From Ligula intestinalis (Eukaryota; Platyhelminthes; Cestoda; Diphyllobothriidea; Diphyllobothriidae), in the NCBI GenBank assembly GCA_036362985.1, contig JAYGXS010000007.1, forward strand, positions 22,438,104 through 22,502,103: a DNA stretch of 64,000 nucleotides, read 5' to 3'. Made by a program: the position numbers and the translations under genes. Positions 55,257 to 64,000 of the stretch are shown here, piece by piece. Each line of letters begins with the position of its first letter. The stretch's first letter is position 1. The notes beneath the pieces are model-generated. The model was not told where the DNA came from and searched no databases. It saw only the letters and a list, made by a program, of their open reading frames with translations.

Positions 55257-57010
55257 CTATGGACCCCAAGGCAGCTGTAGGTTAGCCACATGTTCTAATT
55301 GCTTACATAGGTCGGGTTTCTCCCGCCGTATGTAGGCTGCTTCCATGAAGCGTAATGTCCGGTTTGTTCGTGCTCGAACAAGAACTCGGAAAGATTTTTT
55401 CGGATCGACAGAGTGACCACTGTCCAATAGATGTTTTGTAATAGAAGACCGAGGTACTTTGTTTTCCTGTTTAAAAAGCCAAGAGGGTAAATGTTCAGCT
55501 GCCCTGGTCGCCAATTGCCTTTGCGTTCGCCCGATGTACTTGCATCCGCAAGGGCATGTAAATTCATAGACGCAGTTTGGAGTGGCGTGCAAAGGCAAGG
55601 CATCGTTTGTGCCGTTAACGGGAAGGCCTTTTATAGGGCTGAGGAACACCAATGCAGCTGCATTGTACGTTCTCTCTGTGGTGCATCGCAAACGTCGTAA
55701 TTGTAGTTGATACATTGTCACCTTTGAAGGGTAGAGATATAAAAATGGGCTTTTTTGGAACAAACTATTCCGTAATTTTCAGCCGTAAAGGTTTACTGTA
55801 TTTCTGAATGAAACGTGAAGGATATCCACGGTTAAGTAGGGCATCTTTGATGTTGGAAATTTCTGTTGGTAATGTTTTATTGCTGCAAATTTTCTCAGCT
55901 CGCTGGAAGAGAGTAAGTACCAAGTTTCGTTTCCACTGGATTGGCACAAAACTAGTAAAGTGTAGGTACTGGCCCTTTCAGGTAGCCTTGTGATAAACAC
56001 TTCGCCTTATTGAACCATCAGCCTCTCTAAACAGGAGGACGTCAAGAAAAGGCAACTTGTTGTTTTGTTCCATTTCCATCGTGAACTTTATTTTTGGATG
56101 CAATTTATTCATAAAATCGAAGAAGGTTTTCAGTGTCTTGTTTGGTTTCAACTATAGTGAAGATATCATCGACGTAACGTCTGTATAAACTATCTTGTTT
56201 AGTTGTGATGACACGTTTTATTCTAAATGACCCATGAATATGTCAGCAAAAGTAGGTCCAAGTGGACTTCTCATTGCGACTCCATCGATTTGTCTATACC
56301 GATGCCCATTAAAGAGGAGTTGCACATTTTTCGTACATAGTGTAAGCAATTCCCTTAGTATATCAGGTGGTAGACGAGTATAGGATGCATGAGTACATAT
56401 AAAGTCGATTGTTTCGTCCAATGGTACGTTTGTAAATAAGGATTCAACGTCTCCAGAAATCATAAATTTGTTTGCAATATTTTGGAACTTAATATCTTCA
56501 ACAAATTGAAAGACATCCTTTGTCACGTAAGTGGAGAACCGCCTCTTAATTGGCTTTAATTCCTTGACAAGCCATTGTGCTAGCTTGTGCTGAGGAGAGT
56601 TAATCATAGACAAAATTGGCCTCAAGGGTATGTCCTTCTTATGTATTTTGGGCAGACCATATAGTCTGGGGATGTGTGTTCATTTAGGCTTTAAAGATAA
56701 TGCAGTTGCAGTATCAATCAGGTTTTTGTTCCGCAACATTTTAATAGCTTTCCACACTAAATCTTCTATTGCTTTGGTTTGATCTTTGCCTGACACCTCT
56801 AGACAAAATTTGCTCTGGTCACCCAAAATAGCTTCCATTTTTCTTAAATAATCCTTCCGGTTGAGAATGACAACTCCATGGCCTTTGTCTGGTTTAGAAA
56901 TTATTATTTCCTTGTGGTGCTTCAGGATAATAAACAAATTGACCCAGTGTTTAACAATCCTTCTTTCTTATCCTCGCAAAAGATTGTCCGGAATCATCGT
57001 CCTCGTGAAC
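55257..57010 (-). pseudogene. Penelope-like element, RT plus GIY-YIG endonuclease, frameshifted
   Basis: PLEs combine an RT related to telomerase with a C-terminal GIY-YIG nuclease. From high to low coordinates: IIISKPDKGHGVVILNRKDY (56937 onward; the conserved DKG block), then ISGDVESLFTNVPLDETIDF (motif A), QIDGVAMRSPLGPTFADIFM (motif B; usual GSPLGP is RSPLGP), and an RRYVDDIFTI motif C near 56170 in another frame. The endonuclease (55763-55257) has CVYEFTCPCGCKYIGRTQRQ, giving the GIY-like and YIG pair, then AEHLPSWLF and ITKHLLDSGH. A stop at about 56680 and frame changes near 56218 and 55765 disable it. The 5' part is missing. Distinct subfamily from the 6.5-7.65 kb copy. Confidence 0.9.
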
Positions 57011-57269
57011 TGAAAATAAAGCACTCCTTTGCCTTTGGTACTTGTCAGAGGTTCCGTGTTCTGGGCGCCTTTCTGCCCTCGAGTAAGGTAGCTGCATGTG
57101 GCTGAGTTGGTGTGGTGAGGGACAATTGAGATGGTGTGTTGAAAGTTCCACCAGATATCCAACTGCCGGAGAATTAACATTATTTCCATGAGTCCACCGA
57201 TACTCCAACACTAACCTACAGCTCGCGAAGTTGTGCTGAGTGCATCGGCCATACGCAAGCAACCCTGGT

Positions 57270-57345
57270 CCTTGGGTTGAGTATGGCTAGCTGATGACGG
57301 CCAATAAGCCAGAAATAACAATTCCAGTCTCACCTGTCTTTTTCG
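57270..57345 (+). repeat. SINE 3' body fragment
   Basis: GGTTGAGTATGGCTAGCTGATGAC, CCAATAAGCCAGAAA and CCAGTCTCACCTGTCTTTTT match the SINE body. The tRNA-like head is lost. Confidence 0.65.
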
Positions 57346-57389
57346 GTGATTTCGTTGTGCCTATACCTACTTGTATTGTTTTCGGCTGT

Positions 57390-59027
57390 GATCATGCCTG
57401 ATCTGGCCAGCCTCTATTGTGTTACGGACGGTACCCCTCCACGCGTGACGGTTGGCGGCAGCGGATATGGAAAGCTCCATACACTGTCTACTTCAGCTAC
57501 GGCTACCGAAAATCAGAGGTCCAAGAACCCATTTCCATGTCTTGACGAACGGTGTCGAGTCAAGTCTCTTGTTACCCAAGTCTTCGGCGCCTCCAGGTGA
57601 ACCGCGGCGTCAAGTCGAGGTCAGCGTAGTAAAGCTCATGAGGCGGATGGCAGAGAATGTGCCCAAACCACCTAAGCCGTCTTTTTTGGATGACCCGGAT
57701 GGCCTGGAGAAAATATCGCAGCGAGTACGGACTGTATAAGTTGAGGTGAAATCGGTAAAAGTCACTCGAAGGATGGATTTAAGTTAGCGGTTGTCAAATA
57801 CGCTCAGTCTTTGCTTATCTTCCCTGTGGTGATGGTGATTTCACGTCGGATTCATAGGCGCTTTCGGAGGATTGAGAAAACGATGCATGCAGTATCGATT
57901 CGGGATACAATGTCGTCTTTACTCTGCACATTTGGTAGCAGCCTCGGCTCGAGTTTTTCATAGCTGTCTACTTCTTCAAGTTGATGGCCAGTAATCCGCA
58001 GGGGTGTCTCCTCCTGGTAAGGGATGCAGCTCAAGAATAACTTAGTATTCCTGGTATTTAAGGACAAGCCAAACGACACTGCGATTTCAGTCACCCGTGA
58101 CACTGCAGACTGTAGATTGCCAAAGCTTGAAGAAAGTAAAGGGATATCATCCGCGTAGACAAGATTAGCCAGCCGGCGTCCGGGTGAAAGATCAACATAG
58201 ACTTCTTCATTCAAGGCTTTACCAAGAATCCAATCAATGGCGTATTTGAATAGAATGAGCGACAGGACAGAGCCTTATCGAACACCAGACCGGATATCAA
58301 ACGGTTGACAAAGTGCGTTGTGTACGAGAACTCGTGCGGTGGTGGAGCAATAGTAGACCTTTATCATGGCAATGATATTGGTTAATGCGCCATTTAGTTC
58401 CATTATCCGTCAAACGGACTCACGATAAACGGAATCGAATGCGGCGGCGAAGTCGACAAAGCAGAGGGCCATCGCTTGCTGGTAGCCATGGCGGCATTCT
58501 AAAATGCGTTTCAGTGTAAATATCTGGTCCGTATATCCACGCCTAGCGTGGAGTCCGGCTTTGTTGGGCCGCGTTCTACAGTCACACAGAGACTGGAACC
58601 ACCAGAGAGGAAAAATAGCGAAGAGCTCCGCAGCAACGTTGAAAAGAATATCGCCGCGGTGGTTCTGGCATCTTGTCTTATCTCTCTTCGTGTAGATAGA
58701 TACAAATATGCCTAAGCCCCAGTCATCGGGAACGGTCTAGTCCCTCCCTGCTTGTCCAATCACCTCTTGGAGCCAGAGTGTCGACACAAGACTTGTAGAT
58801 GTCAGTGGGAGTACGATCCTTTCCGAGTACCTCGTTCTTGCTGCGCAGCCTCTGTATTGCATCGGCAACTTCATCTTCGGAATAGAAGTCACCTAGCATT
58901 GCGTATGCTAGAGGGCGTGATGGGTAGCTCATTAAAGTTGCGAAGGCGCTCGAGGCCTTCATGCCAGCGATCGACCTTGGACGGGCTGTCAGCATTCAAG
59001 CCGCCATTCATGTCGCGAACAGAATAA
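57390..59027 (-). pseudogene. RTE-clade LINE fossil, RT to C-terminus
   Basis: From high to low: SSKVDRWHEGLERLRNF-like linker (near 59000), EVADAIQRLRS with PTDIYKSCVDTLAPRG (58930-58760), motif A region (FDFAAAFDSVYRES-type, about 58450-58400), PFDIRSGVR and SVLSLILFKYAIDWILG (motif B, 58300-58220), LANLVYADDIPLLSSS (motif C, YADD) and EEVDSYEKLEPRL, then LKSILRV and NRHAWRGTVRNTIEAG (57480-57400), the RTE C-terminal signature. Frame changes and stops occur throughout. The endonuclease is absent: at 59027 the element is cut by a MITE. Confidence 0.88.
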
Positions 59028-59349
59028 AGTTGTCGCCGGTTAGTAAGCCCACGTCGGGCCCAAACCAAAGTGGGCTTAATACGCGGCAGGCCCACTAACC
59101 GAAGAGTCCTAGTTCTTGATTAGCAAACGCAGGATAGGCAATTTACATTGCATACGTACTGTATTATGTGTAGAACTAAGAGAGATGAGAATCTCATTTT
59201 ATCCTGTTGGCAAACTGAGCTTTGTAGCCGACGAGTGGGCTTATAAGCCGGCGGATTTTGATATGTAAAATTCCGTCCCAAACTGATTTGGGCTTAATAC
59301 GCGGCTGGGTCTATAAACTGTGGGCTTAATAACCGGCGACTACTCTAGC
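59028..59349. mobile_element. MITE with CAGTAGTCGCC-type ends (short copy)
   Basis: The left end reads AGTTGTCGCCGGTTAGTAAG. The right end in reverse complement reads AGTAGTCGCCGGTTATTAAG. It shares end regions of about 130 and 150 bp with 61327-61821 and lacks part of the middle. It interrupts the RTE fossil. Confidence 0.85.
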
Positions 59350-59864
59350 AGTATGTCAAGGGCTTACCACTAATTTGGCGGATAAATTAATACAGTTTTC
59401 GAGAGTCGCCAACATTTGAAGTTTGCTCCATAGAAGTCACTGTTTCGGACCGGTACTTCTGGCGGTCATTTCTAGCCGGCTTTGCTGTAAGCCTTTAGAG
59501 TTGACGAAAGAAAGTATCGCTGCGGGACCTGGCTCCAGCCGTCTGGGCAGAGAGCTGCAAGGTTCTTCCTCCGATCCAGTAAGTACGGCGCCGCTGAGTG
59601 AATTCGAGAATTTTCTCAGCTGCCCTATAGATAGGTGTCTTGAGTTCTGCCTATAGCAAGCAGCTGTTTCCATTTGTGGTCAAAACCAATTGGAGGAGAC
59701 ACGGTACAGATGCGTGTGTGATCTGGTCGCGATCTGCGGGACCTTGATTTAAGTCAAAAAAGTGGACACTTGCAGTTTAGCCCTGCCGCCTCCCATCTCT
59801 ACAGTCGAACATGTCCAGAAAACAAATGAAAACATATGTATCTTATGACCGTAGAGACTAGAAT
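59350..59864. other. no recognisable feature
   Basis: Unassigned. The minus frame 59673-59437 shows no motif. Confidence 0.35.
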
Positions 59865-60010
59865 GACCATTTCTGGCTTAATAGTCCTCACCAGCCAGCA
59901 ATACACAACCAAAAAGATAACGACTCCGAGGCTCGAACCAGGGACCTTATTGGTTAGAGGTCCACCACTCTGGCCACCGTACCACGGGCTCATCACCTTG
60001 TCAATTTCAA
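59865..60010 (-). repeat. tRNA-derived SINE
   Basis: The minus strand has GAGCCCGTGGTACGGTGGCC, B box GGTTCGAGCCTCGG and the body ending GCCAGAAATGGTCATT. Confidence 0.8.
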
Positions 60011-60338
60011 GCAAGAACTTCCATTATGATACATGGACGCCCACCGATCGGTGACGAAACTCACTCGTGCCCTGGTGCCATGTATTTCAGTCTGGAGCCC
60101 TGCCAGCAGCTGCACAGTGCCTTATCGAGGGAGCTCCAAGACAGAATGTGATAAATGAGCCCCTTACGCATCTGTGAGTACCCCTTCGGCAACAGCGAGC
60201 GTGTTAAAAAAAAACGTTTTTGCTCGCGCCTCCTCCTTTCTTGTCAGTTTATGCATTTTTGAGCCACTTCCCTCAACAGCAACAGATCCAGCAGCTACAA
60301 GACACCACTGACCTTCTCAGATTTTTGTAGGTATCGAA
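60011..60338. other. 5' flank of the small secretory gene
   Basis: No TATA box is obvious. TTTTTGTAG at 60322-60330, eight bases before the ATG, could serve as a splice acceptor for a leader; unproven. Confidence 0.35.
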
Positions 60339-62304
60339 ATGAAATTCCTCGGTGTTACTGTCATTGCCCTCCTGCTGGTTGTCTCGGCTCGTGCCCAGCT
60401 CTCACCTGCGTCCCCAATTACAGATGAGACCACGCCATCCACTCAAAATATGACGCTAGTGTCAGAGCCAGAGGAAAGCACTGTCCCTGAGGAGCCCAGA
60501 AATGGTGAGTTTTCTTGTCATTGACTTAAGTTAATATTATGTCTCGATGATAAAAATTAACCCACACGCCGTTTTTATTGGCAGGGGTTCAGGGGAGGGG
60601 GGTTCTGCAGTTTTGTCGGGAAATCCACCTTAATGAGAAAATGCAGGTTCAATTGTAATGCTTCTTAAATTATGTAAGTAGCTACTGTTTTGTTGAGACT
60701 ACCATCAGAACTCACGTAAGACTATCAATAGCAAAATTAAATATGAAAAAATAACAGAGTTCTCAAACTGTCAAAACTGCAGTTGGGAATAGTGTTGCAC
60801 GGTAAACGCTCACAAGCAAACCAGACCCAGTGAAATTCAAGCGACATCAAAGACATTAAAGCTAGTTTGTAAGAGAAGGTGTGGTTGCGAAGCAATGGCT
60901 GCTTTACAGACACAAATTGATCCATCGTTCCGTGCTGAGCGTTCACCGCTCTACCTTGGGCCTCAACAGAGACCTTGAAAGCCGTAACATCTAGTAGTAT
61001 AGTATTGCCGGCAAAGACAAGGATGATGGGAATGGCCGTTTCTGGCCTATTAGTCGTCGTCAGTCAGGCATACTCAGACCAAAGTGGTGCCCCATTCGAG
61101 CCTCGAGCTTGTAATCTTTTTTATTAGGGTTAAACTCCCTTGCCATCGAGCTCCTTATTAGTTTGTGCTTCATGTACACTGAGCCAAAATGATGACCACA
61201 GTGCCTCGCAGTACTTATTTTGAGGTTACCTTGGGTCTTGATGAAGAGTTTACAACTGCCGTACATGCGTGTGACGCACCCTGAATCTGCACTTTCAGCC
61301 ACTGTGCCTTGAGCTTAATTTAAATACAGTAGTCGCCGGCTGTTAAACCCACCTCGGGCCCAGACCAAGTTGAGCTTAATAAGCGGCGGGCGCACTAACC
61401 GGAGAGTCCTAGTTCTTGATTAGCAAACGCAGGATAGGCACTATACATTACATACGTACTGTATTATGTGTAGAGTTTGGTTACGTACAAGAAAAGAATG
61501 CTGTTTGTCTGTATGTTACGTCATAACAAAAACAAAAAAATGATTTGTGACACGTTTAAAAAAAGCGGTCTAGTTTCCGTTGTTTTGGAGGAAACTTCAC
61601 TCACAAGTGCTCTTTGATGTCCTTCTCCAGGCACCAAAATCGCCAAATTTTGTGAAGTCTGATGCCTGTAGACTCTATCGAGTTGGCAAACTGAGCTTTG
61701 TAGCCGGCGACTGGGCTTATTAGCCGGCGGATTTTGCTATGTAAAATTCCGCACCAAGCTGATTTGGGCTTAATACGCGGCTGGGCTTATTAACCGTGGG
61801 CTTAATAGCCAGCCACTACTGTAGTATTTGCGGCAGTACTTTAAGCTTCCAGCCATTTGACCAGTTTTTGAGCATAACTTGTCGCAGTGTGGGGTGGGGT
61901 TGGAGAAGGTCTGGCTCAAGATTTTTGGAAGGACTCCTGCTGATAATAATAATAACTTGTATATTTCAGGCCCAATGGGCCTCATCAATAAACCGAAAAT
62001 TCGATAGCACGAAGTACTAGAAATAATTGGTTTAACAAACAGTATCCGTAGTCTATAGCTATAAGACGAGTATAACTGTTTAGAAGCAAATTTGTTAGAT
62101 TCGAAAAAATGAATATAGCAGTGTCATGCGGAAGGTGCCTGTTTGTCTGCTACTGTTCTGAGCCCGCTAACTTTCACCAGCATGTGAATTAAAATTGTTT
62201 TTTTTTACTGTTACCTATTGCTTGCAGGTGTAGACGTACCTGGCTTCATGGCTATGCCCATTATCACCTGCGGTTCCGTGTATTTGCTGGCACGACTGAT
62301 GTAA
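60339..62304 (+). CDS. small secretory protein, two exons (80 residues), family unknown
   Basis: Exon 1 is 60339-60504 (55 codons plus 1 base, donor G|GTGAGT). Exon 2 is 62228-62304 (acceptor TTGCTTGCAG, stop TAA at 62302). The phase-1 junction joins without a stop. Residues 1-19 (MKFLGVTVIALLLVVSARA) are a textbook signal peptide with an A-R-A cleavage site before Gln20. Residues 20-55 are rich in Ser, Thr, Pro and Glu, with one N-glycosylation site (NMT at 37-39), like a miniature mucin stalk. Exon 2 gives GVDVPGFMAMPIITCGSVYL and LARLM, a hydrophobic end resembling a GPI-anchor signal (N55-G56 is a possible anchor site) or one membrane span. The 1723-bp intron carries a SINE, a MITE and a LINE end. 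Tapeworm surface apomucins share this plan, but no homology can be claimed. Confidence 0.75.
61025..61175 (-). repeat. tRNA-derived SINE, degenerate
   Basis: The minus strand has GAGCTCGATGGCAAGGGAGT, B-box-like CAAGCTCGAGGCTCGAA and the body GTATGCCTGACTGACGACGA. It lies in the intron of the small secretory gene. Confidence 0.7.
61327..61821. mobile_element. MITE, 495 bp, TA target duplication
   Basis: The left end CAGTAGTCGCCGGCTGTTAA and the reverse-complement right end CAGTAGTGGCTGGCTATTAA form inverted ends. TA flanks both sides (61325-61326, 61822-61823). CAGTAG-type ends with TA duplication point to a Tc1/mariner-pogo-type source. Its ends differ from those of the Tigger element at 26.1 kb. 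Confidence 0.88.
61940..62135 (-). repeat. LINE 3'-UTR end (uninterrupted paralogue of the Tigger target)
   Basis: Plus strand: TAATAATAATAACTTGTATA, AGGCCCAATGGGCCTCATCA, TTGGTTTAACAAAC, GATTCGAAAAAATGAATATA. It matches 26083-26147 joined to 28391-28510 with only one TA at the junction, so it shows the Tigger site before insertion. Confidence 0.88.
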
Positions 62305-62636
62305 TCAGTAGTCGGGGGTCTTGCGACGCGCCGCGATCAAAGTCTCCTTCTTCACAGCTGTCGGACATCCTTATTCTTTTGTGCTAAATGTATGCCTACG
62401 GAGTAAAAGTTTGTTGACCTGTCTTTTGATATCCTCCAAACAACAAAATGCCCAACAAAATGAGCTAAGCAAAGCAGGTGGCATAGTAGGGGATTACCTA
62501 CGCTCATTGCCAACAGCAGCCAGTGAACTGTATTATGAAGAGAGTTACTTTAGTCAGCTATCCTCACAATGATTAAACCGAAAGATGTTGCGAATGAGGA
62601 AGAAGGGTTGTCGAGCACCCGACCAATGTGTTTATT

Positions 62637-62677
62637 GTTCTGAGTTTTCGGGCTCTTGGGGGAGTCCACCGTCAGGA
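62637..62677 (-). ncRNA. hammerhead-like motif in a Penelope-like 3' end
   Basis: The minus strand has CTGACGG (last core base changed), stem II GGACTC/GAGCCC, GAAA, then ACTCAGAACAATAAA. It lies in sense orientation 50 bp after the PLE endonuclease stop. Confidence 0.55.
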
Positions 62678-62726
62678 TAAAAGCATTCACTGAAAACAAG
62701 CAACAGTTATACGGAGCAGAAACCAA

Positions 62727-63128
62727 TCAACCATTATACTGGAAGAGAAATTGATCAATCACCCACTTTCCGCCGTGCGGATATGCCTGCGGAGGGCAAT
62801 GTATGCTGGCGCCAGATCGATTGACTAAATTCTCATCTAAAGCCCAGGCTTCAATCAATTCTCGGCCTTCCATGCTGTCGGCGTGGGCGATTATCTTCGC
62901 AGCTGCGAAGTTAAACTCCTGACCCATCTCGATGGTGTGGGCCGCCACTTGCGACAGTGCGTCACCCCGTCTGACAGTCAGCTTATGTTCATGTATGCGC
63001 GAACCAATCATGCGTTTAGTGTAACGTGCATAGATATAAAGAGAGTTTAAGCATGGGATGCGATAAACTACCCTGGATTGTTCATTGCGGTTCAGCCGGT
63101 CTTTTATTTTTATTACCAAGTTGCGCAT
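62727..63128 (-). pseudogene. Penelope-like GIY-YIG endonuclease, C-terminal fragment (133 codons)
   Basis: The open frame has RVVYRIPCLNSLYIYARYTK (first motif VVY present, but the YIG glycine is Ala), SRIHEHKLTVRRGDALSQVA, HTIEMGQEFNF, then EGRELIEAWALDENLVN. This is the conserved 'H....GH.F.......R...EAW......IN' order of PLE nucleases, ending in HCPPQAYP. The RT is absent and the YIG change suggests inactivity, although the frame itself is still open. Confidence 0.88.
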
Positions 63129-64000
63129 GGTAGCCTTGTGACGCTGAGCAATTCCGACGCCTAGTCCCGCAGAGACTGATTATAGAGGTCCCAAAAAACC
63201 TGTTGACTCATAATAAAAAACAACTTTTATATGTTGAGTATTCCGACTTTGAATTTTTTCCATTAATTGCACCGATAGGATGGGAAATTTCCATTTTCGT
63301 TAAATTCCGCCTACATAACGTCGAAGTTCCCTGAATAAGCATTCGTAACCTGCGCAACAGAAGTTCACGTTGATCGAATTTTATGCAATTTTATCTTATA
63401 AAAACAAAAACAATCTTATTTAATTTAATATATTTTGATCACTTCCGCCACACTTATACATTTAATTGAAGCTCACTAGCCAAGACTTAAATGTTTGACC
63501 ACAAAATACGTTAAGCAGCTAGGTGGGGGGATAGATATCTAGAGGGGCCCTACAAATAATTTTTGCCGACGTTTGTTGACCCGCCAGCGAGCCAATAACG
63601 TGTCCTCTAGATCAGTTTGAACGCACAGTGACCGAGCTCATGAAATTTAAATCGAAATTCCTAAACGTGTTTTAGATTAGAAAGGTGGAAATTTGGAACA
63701 TCTGTTGTCTTGCAGCATACTCTCATTAGATGAAGCACGCGTCAGAATAGAGGTATTTGCTTTCACAGCTTTTAGTCATCATCCCCTCGCATACGCGGAA
63801 AATATATCACTTCCACCAACATGAAATTGATTTCGAAATACACAGGCGTATTTCTCCCCGGTTAATTAGGTTATCTGACACTGCGGCGACGAGCCCAATT
63901 CAAAAGCTCGCGTTTTGTTGAAAAACATGCCAAATTCGCAGTGAAATTTCGCTGCGAGTCCCGAAAGCAAGGTTAGTTGGCCATATTGATTGAATTTCGA
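63129..64000. other. no recognisable feature
   Basis: No gene or repeat was recognised to the window end. The PLE coding sequence does not continue legibly. Confidence 0.35.

Noticed and set aside
57346..57739. two overlapping plus frames
   Set aside because: Antisense to the RTE C-terminal region, whose minus-strand motifs are recognisable.
63700..63755. small exon-like stretch (TCTTGCAG acceptor, 12 codons, GTATTT donor)
   Set aside because: Too short and without neighbouring exons or a family match; such splice-like pairs arise often by chance.
1..64000. CRISPR arrays, operons, bacterial insertion sequences
   Set aside because: No regularly spaced repeats or bacterial gene organisation; introns and retroelements show an animal genome.

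Overview
The window reads as nuclear DNA of a repeat-rich animal. It is most likely a parasitic flatworm (Platyhelminthes), and a tapeworm is my best guess. Three things point there: genes broken into short exons with GT-AG introns (one only 46 bp), a dense mix of Penelope-like, CR1/Jockey-like, RTE-like and Ty3/gypsy retroelements, and LTR miniatures of the TRIM kind known from taeniid tapeworms. Nothing looks bacterial: no operons, no ribosome-binding sites, and long gene-poor stretches. The organism call is an inference; the exon and transposon calls come from the sequence.

Host genes are few. (1) 8.4-9.6 kb, minus: two exons of an FMRP/FXR-family RNA-binding protein (Agenet/Tudor-like region and first canonical KH domain). 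(2) 32.7-35.1 kb, plus: a complete three-exon gene for mitochondrial ribosomal protein mS25 (MRPS25). (3) 60.3-62.3 kb, plus: a two-exon gene for an 80-residue protein with a signal peptide, a Thr/Ser/Pro/Glu-rich middle and a hydrophobic, GPI-signal-like tail. I do not recognise its family. A 79-codon antisense ORF lies in the second MRPS25 intron.

Everything else I can identify is mobile DNA. Region by region: 0.5-1.5 kb CR1-like fossil; 2.2-7.7 kb SINEs, a recent tandem duplication and Penelope-like (PLE) pieces with inverted, hammerhead-like ends; 10-12.4 kb SINE cluster; 12.5-13.6 kb gypsy integrase fossil; 16.7-19.0 kb 5'-truncated CR1-like LINE with a still-open reverse transcriptase; 20.3-21.7 kb CR1 fossil; 22.5-25.6 kb gypsy fragments on both strands; 26.1-28.4 kb an apparently complete Tigger/pogo DNA transposon sitting inside LINE 3' sequence; 29.0-30.0 kb CR1-like fragment; 30.4-32.0 kb miniature inverted-repeat elements; 35.6-39.1 kb a near full-length but frameshifted LINE whose N-terminus carries a 2A-like motif; 40.7-41.4 kb CR1 fossil; 41.8-44.2 kb a tandem LTR-int-LTR-int-LTR TRIM-like element; 49.1-51.2 kb SINE clusters; 52-57 kb LINE and PLE remnants; 57.4-59.0 kb RTE fossil cut by a MITE; 62.6-63.1 kb PLE endonuclease end.

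The most interesting items are the 2A-like motif in the LINE, the tandem TRIM, the Tigger element with a paralogous empty site in the same window, the recurrent hammerhead-like motifs in PLE ends, and the small secretory gene.
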